Origin: Phycisphaerales bacterium
Lineage (GTDB): Bacteria; Planctomycetota; Phycisphaerae; Phycisphaerales; SM1A02
DNA: 51,984 bases
Reading direction: 5' to 3'
NCBI GenBank assembly: GCA_020345805.1
Contig: CP070772.1
Span: 2,913,685-2,965,668, forward strand
The notes under the pieces are model-generated. The model was not told where the DNA came from. It searched no databases and saw only the letters and a list, made by a program, of their open reading frames with translations. Each line of letters starts with the position of its first letter. Position 1 is the stretch's first letter. The translations under genes were made by a program, and so were the position numbers. Below, one piece after another: positions 34,547-42,395 of the stretch.

Positions 34547-35581
34547 TCAGTGGTCGCCGTTTTCTTCGAGGAAGCGGCGGACGTGCTCGACCTCCCGTGA
34601 ACTGCCCATCACCACGCTGCACCGCTGGTGTAGGGCGTCCGGCTCGATGTCGAGGATGCGCTGGGTGCCGGCCAGGGCGCTTCCGCCGGCCTGCTCCATG
34701 ATGAACCCCATGGGGTTGGCCTCGTACATCAGCCTCAGCTTGCCCTTGGCGTGCTTGCCGGTGGGCGGGTAGAGGAACACGCCGCCCTTCAGGAGCGTGC
34801 GGTGGATGTCGGCGACCATCGAGCCGATGTACCGGGCCGAGTAGCCGTTGGCGTGGGCCCAGTTCAGGTACTGCTGATAGCCCACCGGGAAGTTGTCAAT
34901 GTAGGCCTCGTTGACCGAGTAGATCTTCTTCTCATGGGGCATGGTGATCTTGCTGGCAACCTGCACGAACGTCCCCAGGGACTGGTCGAGCACGAACATG
35001 TCCACGCCGTTGCCGGTGGTGAGCACGAAGACCACGGAGGACCCGTAGAGGATGTAGCCGGCAGCGACCTGGCGCCGGCCAGGCTGAAGGATCAGTCCTT
35101 CGGCCGTCTCGACCTCTTCCAGGTCGTTGCGGAGGATGGAGAAGATCGTGCCCACGCCGACGCTGACATCGATGTTGGATGATCCGTCGAGAGGATCGAA
35201 GCAGACGCAGTATTGCCCGCCGTCGCTGCGGGATCGGAGAATGGTGGGCGTCTCGCCTTCCTCGGATGCGAGCACGCCGATATCGGCCCGATCGCCGAGG
35301 CATCGCATGATGATCTCGTTGGCGATGATGTCGAGCTTCTGCTGGGTCTCGCCGTGAACATTGTGGTCGCCGAAATCCCCGATCACATCATTGATGCGGG
35401 CACGACGCACCTTGTTGGCAATGGCCCGCCCGGCCAGGGAGATGCCGGAGAGGATCCAGCTGAACTCCCCGGAAGCGCCCTCGTGCTCAGCTTCCTCCGC
35501 CAGAATGTAGCTCTGGAGCGTGGTGAGGTTATCGGTGTCGAGCGTGTTGTAGCGGGTGGTGGTTACGGTGTAGTCGGGCAT
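34547..35581 (-). CDS. fbp: Class I fructose-1,6-bisphosphatase
   Basis: 344 residues, full length. Gluconeogenic enzyme hydrolysing fructose 1,6-bisphosphate to fructose 6-phosphate. The metal-binding motif FDPLDGSSNIDVSVGVGT (Asp129, Asp132) and the preceding Glu pair ASEE (107-108) are intact. Substrate-binding segments YSVNEAYIDNF, ARYIGSMVADIHRTL and GGVFLYP match FBPase class I. No ribosome-binding site is visible at the ATG at 35581. The 232-nt divergent spacer with the thiolase should hold both promoters. Confidence 0.95.
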   Translation of the reverse strand: MPDYTVTTTRYNTLDTDNLTTLQSYILAEEAEHEGASGEFSWILSGISLAGRAIANKVRRARINDVIGDFGDHNVHGETQQKLDIIANEIIMRCLGDRADIGVLASEEGETPTILRSRSDGGQYCVCFDPLDGSSNIDVSVGVGTIFSILRNDLEEVETAEGLILQPGRRQVAAGYILYGSSVVFVLTTGNGVDMFVLDQSLGTFVQVASKITMPHEKKIYSVNEAYIDNFPVGYQQYLNWAHANGYSARYIGSMVADIHRTLLKGGVFLYPPTGKHAKGKLRLMYEANPMGFIMEQAGGSALAGTQRILDIEPDALHQRCSVVMGSSREVEHVRRFLEENGDH

Positions 35582-35813
35582 GGTGTGGCACCGTTTCTGG
35601 GAACATACGACATAGAGAAAACGACCAGAAAAGCCGGGTGGAATCCGCTACTATTACCGATCCTCCCGGCTCCGACCGCAGGTGCGAGCCGGGGGGGTCA
35701 GTGCCCGCAGCGGTGGTTTCATTGTAGCGTGATTCCTCCGGGGGCGGCAGCAGTAGGAAGCCCCGGGCTGGCCGGTTTCATCCGTCCCTTCCAACTCCAC
35801 GGAGCACAGAACG

Positions 35814-37013
35814 ATGTCACAGCCACAGCCAGTCATTCTCGCCGCCAAACGACTTCCCACGGGGAGGTTCTTCGGCACGCTCAGCCGCGTCCCGGCTCCG
35901 AAGCTGGGCGCTCTGGCGATCGAAGCCGTCCTCAAGGAGGTGCCGGCCGCAAAAGACCATGTTGACGAGTGCATCATGGGCTGCGTCCTGCAGGGCGGTC
36001 TGGGCCAGAATCCGGCCCGTCAGGCGGCTCTGGGGGCCGGCCTGCCCCCCACTCTCAACGCCCATACCGTCAACAAGGTCTGCGGATCCGGTCTTCAAGC
36101 GGTCATGATCGCCGCCCAGGCCATCAAGGCCGGCGACATCCACCTCGCCATCGCCGGCGGCTTCGAGAACATGACCGCGGCCCCCCATTTCTTCAGCCTC
36201 CGCAACGGCGTGAAGTTCGGCAAGGATGACCTCAAGGACCTGATGCAGCACGACGGGCTCACCTGCGCCTTCGAGGGCTGGGCCATGGGCAATGCCGCCG
36301 ACCACATCGCCCAGAAGCACGGCATCACCCGCGAGGCACAGGACGAGTTCGCCGCCCGCAGCCACCAGCTGGCGGCCCAGGCCACCGAGAAGGGATGGTT
36401 CAAGGCTGAGATCTACCCCCTCACCGGCGAGCAGCTCGGGAACCGCAAGCAGCCGGGACCCGAGGGCGGTTTGGCCATCGACGAGGGCGTCCGCGGCGAC
36501 ACCACCGCCGAAGGCATCGCCCGCCTGAAGCCCGCTTTCACCTCCGATGGCACCGTCACCGCGGGCAACGCCTCCCAGATCTCCGACGGGGCCGCCGCGA
36601 TCATCGTCGCCTCCCAGGCCAAGGCCGATGAGCTGGGCGTCAAGCCCCTGGCACGCATCGTCGACTACTGCACCTCCGGGGTGGAGCCGAAGGAGATCTT
36701 CGACGCCCCCGCCCTGGGCGTGCAGATGCTCTTCGACCGCAACGGCATCACCAAGGACGATGTGGACCTCTTCGAGATGAACGAGGCCTTCGCCGCCCAG
36801 TGCCTGGCCAACAACAAGATCCTCCAGATCCCCGCCGAGAAGATCAACATCTGCGGCGGGGGCGTGGCCCTGGGACACCCCATCGGGGCCAGCGGCACCC
36901 GCGTCCTCACCACCCTCATCCACCAACTGATCCGCACCGGCGGCAAGCGGGGCATCACCAGCCTCTGCCTCGGTGGCGGCAACGCGGTCAACATGCTCAT
37001 CGAGACGGATTGA
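35814..37013 (+). CDS. Acetyl-CoA acetyltransferase (thiolase)
   Basis: 399 residues, usual length for thiolase II. Condenses two acetyl-CoA to acetoacetyl-CoA or runs in reverse. The nucleophilic Cys90 is in NKVCGSGLQAVM. The motif NEAFAAQ, the histidine in GGGVALGHPIGASG and the second cysteine in SLCLGGGNAV complete the active site. GGAG lies about 12 nt before the ATG. There is no neighbouring beta-oxidation or polyhydroxyalkanoate gene, so the biological context (biosynthetic or degradative) is undecided. A palindromic terminator follows 54 nt after the stop. Confidence 0.94.
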   Translation: MSQPQPVILAAKRLPTGRFFGTLSRVPAPKLGALAIEAVLKEVPAAKDHVDECIMGCVLQGGLGQNPARQAALGAGLPPTLNAHTVNKVCGSGLQAVMIAAQAIKAGDIHLAIAGGFENMTAAPHFFSLRNGVKFGKDDLKDLMQHDGLTCAFEGWAMGNAADHIAQKHGITREAQDEFAARSHQLAAQATEKGWFKAEIYPLTGEQLGNRKQPGPEGGLAIDEGVRGDTTAEGIARLKPAFTSDGTVTAGNASQISDGAAAIIVASQAKADELGVKPLARIVDYCTSGVEPKEIFDAPALGVQMLFDRNGITKDDVDLFEMNEAFAAQCLANNKILQIPAEKINICGGGVALGHPIGASGTRVLTTLIHQLIRTGGKRGITSLCLGGGNAVNMLIETD

Positions 37014-37067
37014 GCACGTACATCCGGCCCGCGCCGTTGAGTCGGCACGGTTGCACGCAGCACACCC

Positions 37068-37098
37068 AAGCCCCGGGAATGCATTCCCGGGGCTTTTT
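37068..37098 (+). terminator. Palindromic terminator after the thiolase gene
   Basis: A perfect 28-nt palindrome: AAGCCCCGGGAATG (37068-37081) with CATTCCCGGGGCTT (37082-37095), ending in a run of five T residues (37094-37098). Confidence 0.9.
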
Positions 37099-37229
37099 CT
37101 GTTCATGATCGATGCGGTGCAGCACTCGATCATCTCACAACAAAGAGGTCCCACGAGAACTCGCCCCGTCACATAACCTCACGCTTGCCCGGAGCAATGC
37201 GTTCGAGCAACTCGTGTTATTCTTCGGGC

Positions 37230-37748
37230 ATGGGCACAAAGCGACCTGAGTCGACGAAGACCCGGTCAGATCAGGTGCCTCGTCGCATCCGGTTCGGCCC
37301 CTCGCCCGTCATACTCATCTTCTGGTATGGGGTGGCAGTGATCTTTGCGGTTGGGATCTTCATCGGCTTGCAGGTGAGAATCATGCCTGTATGGGCAACG
37401 ACGATCCTCGTGTTTCTCGCCTTGGCGGCGGTCCTCACGGGGATTCCACTGGCCCTTGCCCACCTAGAGTTGAACGACGAAGGAATCCGGCACCGAACAT
37501 TCCGGACATGGCGGGTCTTCTGGTCGGACATCGAGGCCTGGAGCCGGCACCCTTCAACGATCTGCTTCCGGACCCGCGCCGGCCGGGTGCGATCGCTGCA
37601 CGACTGGCTCGCCGCCGGGCGACGACTGAACGTCATTGCCGGGGAATTCGAGAAGAGGGTCGGTCCGCCCGCAACCGGAGACGATGCCGTGGTGCCAGAG
37701 TTCATCAGCTCGCTCGCCTCAACGGTCGTTGAAACGAAGGACAAGTAG
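37230..37748 (+). CDS. Small membrane protein with PH-like C-terminal part, unknown function
   Basis: 172 residues from the ATG at 37230. A basic N-terminus (PRRIRFGPSP) leads to two hydrophobic helices (about 24-46 and 50-74). The C-terminal 95 residues (LNDEGIRHRTFRTWRVFWSD, then WSRHPSTICFRTRAGRV) resemble the small bacterial PH/DUF304-like domains found after two membrane helices, but this resemblance is weak. It stands alone, with a hairpin on each side. No functional assignment. Confidence 0.6.
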   Translation: MGTKRPESTKTRSDQVPRRIRFGPSPVILIFWYGVAVIFAVGIFIGLQVRIMPVWATTILVFLALAAVLTGIPLALAHLELNDEGIRHRTFRTWRVFWSDIEAWSRHPSTICFRTRAGRVRSLHDWLAAGRRLNVIAGEFEKRVGPPATGDDAVVPEFISSLASTVVETKDK

Positions 37749-37818
37749 ACGCGCAATCCGAAGGTTCATCTAAGGCTGGTGCGTAAGGGCCGCCGACTGT
37801 CACGCGACACCACTGCAT

Positions 37819-37845
37819 AGCCCCCGGCTTGGCGGGGGCTCGTTT
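37819..37845 (+). terminator. Hairpin terminator after the two-helix protein
   Basis: AGCCCCCG (37819-37826) pairs with CGGGGGCT (37833-37840) around GCTTGG, followed by CGTTTG. The T run is short. It is a variant of the AAGCCCCGG stem family. Confidence 0.6.
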
Positions 37846-37911
37846 GCGCGGGAAACGAGTTATCATCTGCATCGTAAACCTGGTTTGAGGCTATTTCGGA
37901 AAGGGAATCTC

Positions 37912-38145
37912 ATGCCTGATGGTGGACAGTCGCCGAATCCCGTGTCTTGCCCCCGCTGCGAGATGGGGCTCGAATACGTCGGGACGAAGAAATTCCACGA
38001 GGGCTCGCGCGGCTGGGGTTTCTGGCTCGGCGATCTGGGGGAGCTGTTCGTAAACCGCGAGCATTTCGATGTCTATGTCTGCCCCCGCTGCGGCCGGGTC
38101 GAGCTCTTCATCGACGGCATAGGCGAGGAATTCCGGCCGCATTGA
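37912..38145 (+). CDS. Small zinc-ribbon protein
   Basis: 77 residues from the ATG at 37912, preceded by GGAAAGGGAA. Two CPRC knuckles (SCPRCEMGLEYVGTKKF near residue 12 and VCPRCGRVELFID near 57) form a zinc-ribbon-like fold around a middle stretch with GSRGWGFWLGDLGELFVN. Proteins of this pattern are common short unknowns in many bacteria. The gene lies 95 nt before the multiheme cytochrome in the same direction; no functional link is shown. Confidence 0.75.
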   Translation: MPDGGQSPNPVSCPRCEMGLEYVGTKKFHEGSRGWGFWLGDLGELFVNREHFDVYVCPRCGRVELFIDGIGEEFRPH

Positions 38146-38240
38146 ACCCCACCACAGTGGCGGCCGTTTCTGCAGTTCCTCGCTTCTGCGCTTTCGGCGC
38201 ATCGCCTATGATTCTGCACATCAACTCCGGAGGAACCGCT

Positions 38241-39821
38241 ATGACCCGACGTCTTGCCATCGCTCTGGCGCTGATTGCGGCCGGTTCCGGCCTGCTGGCA
38301 TCCGCTCAACAAGTCACGGAAAAGTCGGCGGTGTTTCTGCCCGGCACTCAGCCGGAGGAAGGCGGGATCGAGTTCGCCAAGGTCTCCCAGTGCCTGATGT
38401 GCCACGCAAAGACCGACAACGGCGAGGCCGATCCCTACTTCTCCTGGCAGGGCGGGATGATGGCCCAGGCCGGGCGCGATCCGGTCTTTCGCGCTTCGCT
38501 GGCCATCGCCAATCAGGACATACCCGGCGTGGGCGAATACTGCCTGCGTTGTCATGCTCCCCGCGGGTGGATGGAAGGACGTTCGCTCGCCCCGGACGGC
38601 TCGTCGCTCAACCGCGAAGACCTGCACGGCGTGGCCTGCGATGTCTGTCATCGCTTCGTCGATCCGCTTTCAGACGAGGCGGCGGGACTGGTGGAACACG
38701 TTCCGCCCGGCTACGGCAATGCGATGATGGTCGCCGATCCGGCCAACACCGTCCGCGGACCGTATGCCGACACCTCCGGCGCCATGCCGCATCTGACGAT
38801 GAAGTCTGACTACCACGCCTCCAGCACCCTCTGCGCGGTCTGCCACGACGTCTCGAACCCCTTGTTCGCCGAGGATGTGAAGACCCAGCCGCCGCACACT
38901 TACGGAGTGGTGGAGCGCACCTACAGCGAATGGGCGCTGAGCGATTTCGCCAAGGAAGGTGCTGAAGGCACCTGCCAGGCGTGTCATTACCCGGCCGTGG
39001 AGGGCGGGGGGCAGGCCTCGCGCTACAGCAGCCCGCACCGCGATCATTTCGTGATGCACGGGCCGGTGGGCGGATCGACCTGGGTGCAGGAAATCACCGG
39101 CAAGCTCTGGACGACCACGGACATTGATCGCCGCGCGCTGGCCGCGGGCACTGAGCGGGCCCGTCAACTGCTGCGCACCGCCGCCTCTTTGGAGATCACT
39201 TTCGCGGAGCCCGGCTGCGCGAATCTCCGCATCACGAATCTCACCGGCCACAAGCTGCCCACGGGCTACCCGGAAGGGCGACGGATGTGGGTGAACGTGC
39301 GCTATCTCGACGCCGCCGGCAAAGTGATCGACGAGATCGGCCGCTACGGCGAGAAACAGGACTCGCTGAATGGCGAGGCCGTCACCGTGCCCACGTTGCT
39401 GGACGAGGAACGCACGCGGGTCTATGAGAATCTGCCCGGCATGAGCGAGGAGCAGGCGGCCAGGCACGGCAAGCAGCCGGGCAAGTCGTTCCATTTCGTG
39501 CTCAACGACGTGATCGTGAAGGACAACCGGATTCCGCCCCGCGGCTTCAACAATAAGGCCTTTGCAGAGCATCTCTGCCAGCCGATCGGCGCGACCTACG
39601 CGGACGGCCAGCACTGGGACGATGTGCCGCTGGAGTTGCCGACGGCCGCCGCGAGCGCCGAGGTTCGCCTGATGTACCAGTCCGTGTCATGGGAATACAT
39701 CAAATTCCTCGCCGAGGAGAACCGGACTGACGACTGGGGAACGCGTTTGTACGAGGTGTGGACCCAGACCGGCCACTGCCCGCCGGAGACCATCGCAGAG
39801 TTGACGGCAACAGTGAAATAG
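38241..39821 (+). CDS. Exported five-heme c-type cytochrome
   Basis: 526 residues from the ATG at 38241 (CCGGAGGAACC upstream); the frame is open 294 nt further but through the zinc-ribbon gene. The signal peptide is about 1-22. Five CxxCH heme-attachment motifs sit in the N-terminal half: Cys51 (CLMCH), Cys101 (CLRCH), Cys133 (CDVCH), Cys198 (CAVCH) and Cys245 (CQACH). The C-terminal 270 residues lack heme motifs and contain a beta-rich domain (ITNLTGHKLPTGYPEGRRMW), which is common in large planctomycete cytochromes. A periplasmic electron-transfer or redox role is likely; donor and acceptor are unknown. An isolated gene with a strong bidirectional terminator behind it. Confidence 0.9.
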   Translation: MTRRLAIALALIAAGSGLLASAQQVTEKSAVFLPGTQPEEGGIEFAKVSQCLMCHAKTDNGEADPYFSWQGGMMAQAGRDPVFRASLAIANQDIPGVGEYCLRCHAPRGWMEGRSLAPDGSSLNREDLHGVACDVCHRFVDPLSDEAAGLVEHVPPGYGNAMMVADPANTVRGPYADTSGAMPHLTMKSDYHASSTLCAVCHDVSNPLFAEDVKTQPPHTYGVVERTYSEWALSDFAKEGAEGTCQACHYPAVEGGGQASRYSSPHRDHFVMHGPVGGSTWVQEITGKLWTTTDIDRRALAAGTERARQLLRTAASLEITFAEPGCANLRITNLTGHKLPTGYPEGRRMWVNVRYLDAAGKVIDEIGRYGEKQDSLNGEAVTVPTLLDEERTRVYENLPGMSEEQAARHGKQPGKSFHFVLNDVIVKDNRIPPRGFNNKAFAEHLCQPIGATYADGQHWDDVPLELPTAAASAEVRLMYQSVSWEYIKFLAEENRTDDWGTRLYEVWTQTGHCPPETIAELTATVK

Positions 39822-39845
39822 TCCACACGCGTCAACGGGAACAAA

Positions 39846-39875
39846 AAAGCCCCGGATCCGATCCGGGGCTTTCTT
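39846..39875. terminator. Bidirectional terminator between cytochrome and RRM genes
   Basis: AAAGCCCCGGAT (39846-39857), loop CCG, ATCCGGGGCTTT (39861-39872), with six As on the left (39843-39848) and TTTCTT on the right. It should stop transcription from both converging genes. Confidence 0.9.
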
Positions 39876-39923
39876 CTCACATGATGATGCCTTGACGTTC
39901 CGTGTTGCGGGCTTCGGGCGGGA

Positions 39924-40196
39924 CTACCAGCGTTCGCCTTTGCGGCCACCGGCAGTCTTTGGGCGAGCCTCGTTGACGTTCAGCGTCCGGCCGTCCAGCG
40001 CCTGGCCGTTCATGGCCTCGATGGCCGCCTTGGCCTGGGCGTCATCGGGCATGGTGATGAACCCGAACCCGCGCGACCGGCCGGTCTCGCGATCAGTGAT
40101 GATCACAGCCTCCTCGATTTCGCCGTATTCGCCAAAAGCATCGCGAAGGGCGGCTTCGCTGGTGTCAAAACTCAGATTGCCCACATAGATCTTCAT
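39924..40196 (-). CDS. Single-RRM RNA-binding protein
   Basis: 90 residues from the ATG at 40196 (GGAG 9 nt upstream); the longer frame to 40415 is leader. One RNA recognition motif fills the protein: RNP2 IYVGNL (3-8) and RNP1 RGFGFITM (42-49), with aromatic residues for RNA stacking. A short basic tail (PKTAGGRKGERW) follows. Small RRM proteins of this kind occur in cyanobacteria, planctomycetes and others, where many are cold-induced and bind single-stranded RNA. The promoter and the 5' leader hairpin (40291-40325) suggest regulation at the RNA level, possibly by its own product (inference). Confidence 0.93.
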   Translation of the reverse strand: MKIYVGNLSFDTSEAALRDAFGEYGEIEEAVIITDRETGRSRGFGFITMPDDAQAKAAIEAMNGQALDGRTLNVNEARPKTAGGRKGERW

Positions 40197-40608
40197 CGAA
40201 ACAACTCCAAGCAGTAATACCAAAACCGATCCAGACGGATGAGGCTCACACGGCCTGGGCCTGAGTGGGCGCCATTGGTTGCAGGATCGGACCGGCGACT
40301 TCCGCCGGTTCTGACCACGATTATAGCCGCCGCCGACATCGGAACGACCCGGGGGAGGGGGGGTATCCACTGCTAACAGTCGCAACCGGTCAGGAGCGGG
40401 AGCGCCACGGCGCATCGTCGAGGAGGCCGCGGCGCGGTCGGCACTGGCTTGTGCTGGAGCGCGAATCGCCTGTAGGTGCAGGATTTACAACAACATACGC
40501 GCAGATTCGCCTGTCCGGAGGCGGTGGCCTCTCCGCCAGTGAAAAGGGGGCATCGACCACCTTCAGCAGGAGGTGTCACCCATCGGCTTATCTCCATCGC
40601 TTCGGCGG
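40197..40608. other. 412-nt upstream region of the RRM gene
   Basis: Holds the RRM promoter and an approximately 115-nt 5' leader (40197-40313). The remaining 280 nt up to the end of the epimerase gene show no supported gene. Short frames here are GC-driven; nothing else recognised. Confidence 0.5.
40291..40325 (-). promoter_or_regulatory. Perfect TATAAT and start-proximal hairpin before the RRM gene
   Basis: On the minus strand a perfect TATAAT lies at 40325-40320, striking in such GC-rich sequence; the -35 region is poor. The expected transcript would start near 40313. It would open almost at once with the hairpin ACCGGCG (40309-40303), GAAGT, CGCCGGT (40297-40291). The hairpin is about 95 nt from the RRM start codon. 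Confidence 0.5.
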
Positions 40609-41586
40609 TCAGGTCTTCAGCTCCCGCACGTAGTAGTCCAGCGCATCCTTCAGGCCGCGATCGAAGGGCATCACGGGCTCGAAGCCGATAAGCTCGCGGG
40701 CCGCCTCGATGCTCGCCTGGCTATGCAGGATCTCGCCCACGCGCGGGGGCGCGAACTCGCAGTCCGGCTCGACGCCCAGGTATTCGGCGATGCTCCGGAG
40801 AAGGTGTAGCACGCTGAAGGCCTCGCCACAGGCGATGTTCACCACCTCACCTCGAAGCTCCTTCCGGCACGAGCCGGCGAGCAGGTTCGCATGGACCGCG
40901 TTGGCGACGTGGGTGAAGTCGCGGGTCTGCGAGCCATCGCCGTAGATGATCGGCTTGCGCTTCTGCAGCAACGCCTCGGCGAACCGGGGCAGGACGGCCG
41001 CGTAAGGCGAGTCCGGCCGCTGCCGCGGGCCGAAGATGTTGAAGTAGCGCAGGCTGATGGTCGAGAGGTCGTAGCAGTGGGCGTAGGCGGCCAGCAGATG
41101 CTCGCCGGCACACTTGGCCACCGCATACGGCGATTGAGGCTGGGGCCGGGCCGTCTCCACCTTGCGTTCCCCGCCCGCGTCGCCGTAGGCACTGCTGGAG
41201 GCCGAGAAAACGACGCGCCGGGTTCCGCAACTCCGCGCCGCTTCCAAAACCCGCAGCGTTCCCGTCGCGTTGACCTCGTAGTACAGCGCCGGATCGTCGA
41301 CACTGCCCGGCACGGAGGTCAGGGCCGCCAGATGGAAGACCAACTCCGCCCCCCCCGCCGCCTCTTTCATCACCGCCGGATCGAGAATAGACCCCCGCAC
41401 AAACCGGATGCGGCCCGCCACAGGTTGGAGATTCTCCTCGCGGCCGGATGACAGGTCGTCCAGCACGCAGACTTCCGCTCCGTGATTGACCAGCGCTTCG
41501 GTCAGATGCGAGCCGATGAACCCCGCCCCGCCGGTGACGAGGATGGTTCGACCGGAATAGGCCTGGCTGAGATCGCCACCCGGCAT
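40609..41586 (-). CDS. NAD-dependent nucleotide-sugar epimerase/dehydratase
   Basis: 325 residues. Extended SDR enzyme: GGAGFIGSH (19-27), catalytic SASSSAYGD and Tyr154/Lys158 (SPYAVAK). It resembles UDP-glucose or UDP-GlcNAc 4-epimerases of the WbpP/GalE type (HLAALTSVPGSVDDP, SLRYFNIFGPRQRPDSPYAA). The substrate cannot be decided. The gene is 3 nt downstream of a lipoprotein gene in the same operon, a weak link to the cell envelope. It may act with the galE and CapD-like genes in surface polysaccharide synthesis, though these are 10 kb away. Confidence 0.88.
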   Translation of the reverse strand: MPGGDLSQAYSGRTILVTGGAGFIGSHLTEALVNHGAEVCVLDDLSSGREENLQPVAGRIRFVRGSILDPAVMKEAAGGAELVFHLAALTSVPGSVDDPALYYEVNATGTLRVLEAARSCGTRRVVFSASSSAYGDAGGERKVETARPQPQSPYAVAKCAGEHLLAAYAHCYDLSTISLRYFNIFGPRQRPDSPYAAVLPRFAEALLQKRKPIIYGDGSQTRDFTHVANAVHANLLAGSCRKELRGEVVNIACGEAFSVLHLLRSIAEYLGVEPDCEFAPPRVGEILHSQASIEAARELIGFEPVMPFDRGLKDALDYYVRELKT

Positions 41587-41589
41587 GAG

Positions 41590-42135
41590 CTACGTTTCGT
41601 CCGGCTCGGCTTCGTCGGCAACATCCTGCTCGATGTCGTCGGCGGCCTCCGGTTCCGGCGGTGGGACATAGAGCGGACCCGGCGGCTCCACTTCAAACCG
41701 CCACAGGCGTGTGTTGTCCACCTCGTACTGGCCCCACACCTTCTTCTTGAAGCGGATAGTGACCAGCTCGTGCATATCGCTCTGACGCGGGTAGATCACG
41801 TCGACTTCCGCGTTGAGGGCGCGGACACGCACCGTCTGAACGTGGAACGCCGGTTCACCCTCCGCCGTCATGGGCCGGCCGTCACCGAGAACCTCCAGGA
41901 CCTTATCGTAAACCTCCGCCGGCGTGTCCGGCGGCAGGTTCACCACCAGGGCGTGATCGGAGGCATAGTGCTCCCGGGCGAAGCGGATCGCTTCGGCCAT
42001 CAGGGTCGGGATGGGCTCGAGGGTCGGTTTGTTCAGCTCGAACGTTCCCTCCACCGGCGGATACGTCGCCCACGCCGTGCATCCGGCCAGCATCAGCGAC
42101 ACACTTATCAACAACGCGAGTCGTGCAGCTCTCAT
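41590..42135 (-). CDS. Lipoprotein of unknown function
   Basis: 181 residues from the ATG at 42135 (AAGGA upstream); the frame is open further but the lipoprotein signal begins here. Lipobox LAGC at residues 16-19. The mature part is mainly beta-like with a conserved-looking central region (VDVIYPRQSDMHELVTIRFK) and a Pro/Glu/Asp-rich acidic tail (YVPPPEPEAADDIEQDVADE). No named family recognised. It probably shares a transcript with the epimerase immediately downstream (3-nt gap). Confidence 0.72.
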   Translation of the reverse strand: MRAARLALLISVSLMLAGCTAWATYPPVEGTFELNKPTLEPIPTLMAEAIRFAREHYASDHALVVNLPPDTPAEVYDKVLEVLGDGRPMTAEGEPAFHVQTVRVRALNAEVDVIYPRQSDMHELVTIRFKKKVWGQYEVDNTRLWRFEVEPPGPLYVPPPEPEAADDIEQDVADEAEPDET

Positions 42136-42395
42136 CTGTTCAGTCCTTATCCACGTCCCAAACAGTTCGGGGAAGTGTACCAGACCTGCGCCGGTTGGCG
42201 GGCCGAATGGCTCAAGCCGCCGGCGAAGCCCGGATACGCCGCTCCGGCGGCCCCGATCCGGTGGTGCTTCGGTCCTATGCTCTCTGATCGTCGATGCCTT
42301 GATTCCCTGGTGTCTTGCCCGCTTTTCCGGCGGATCAGGCCGCCAGGAACAGGCCGACGCGCGGCCGGGGGGAAGGATCCGTATCATTGTCCATC

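Noticed and set aside
35817..37172. 451-codon minus-strand frame opposite the thiolase
   Set aside because: Gly/Val/Asp-biased shadow of the thiolase; ends in the terminator region.
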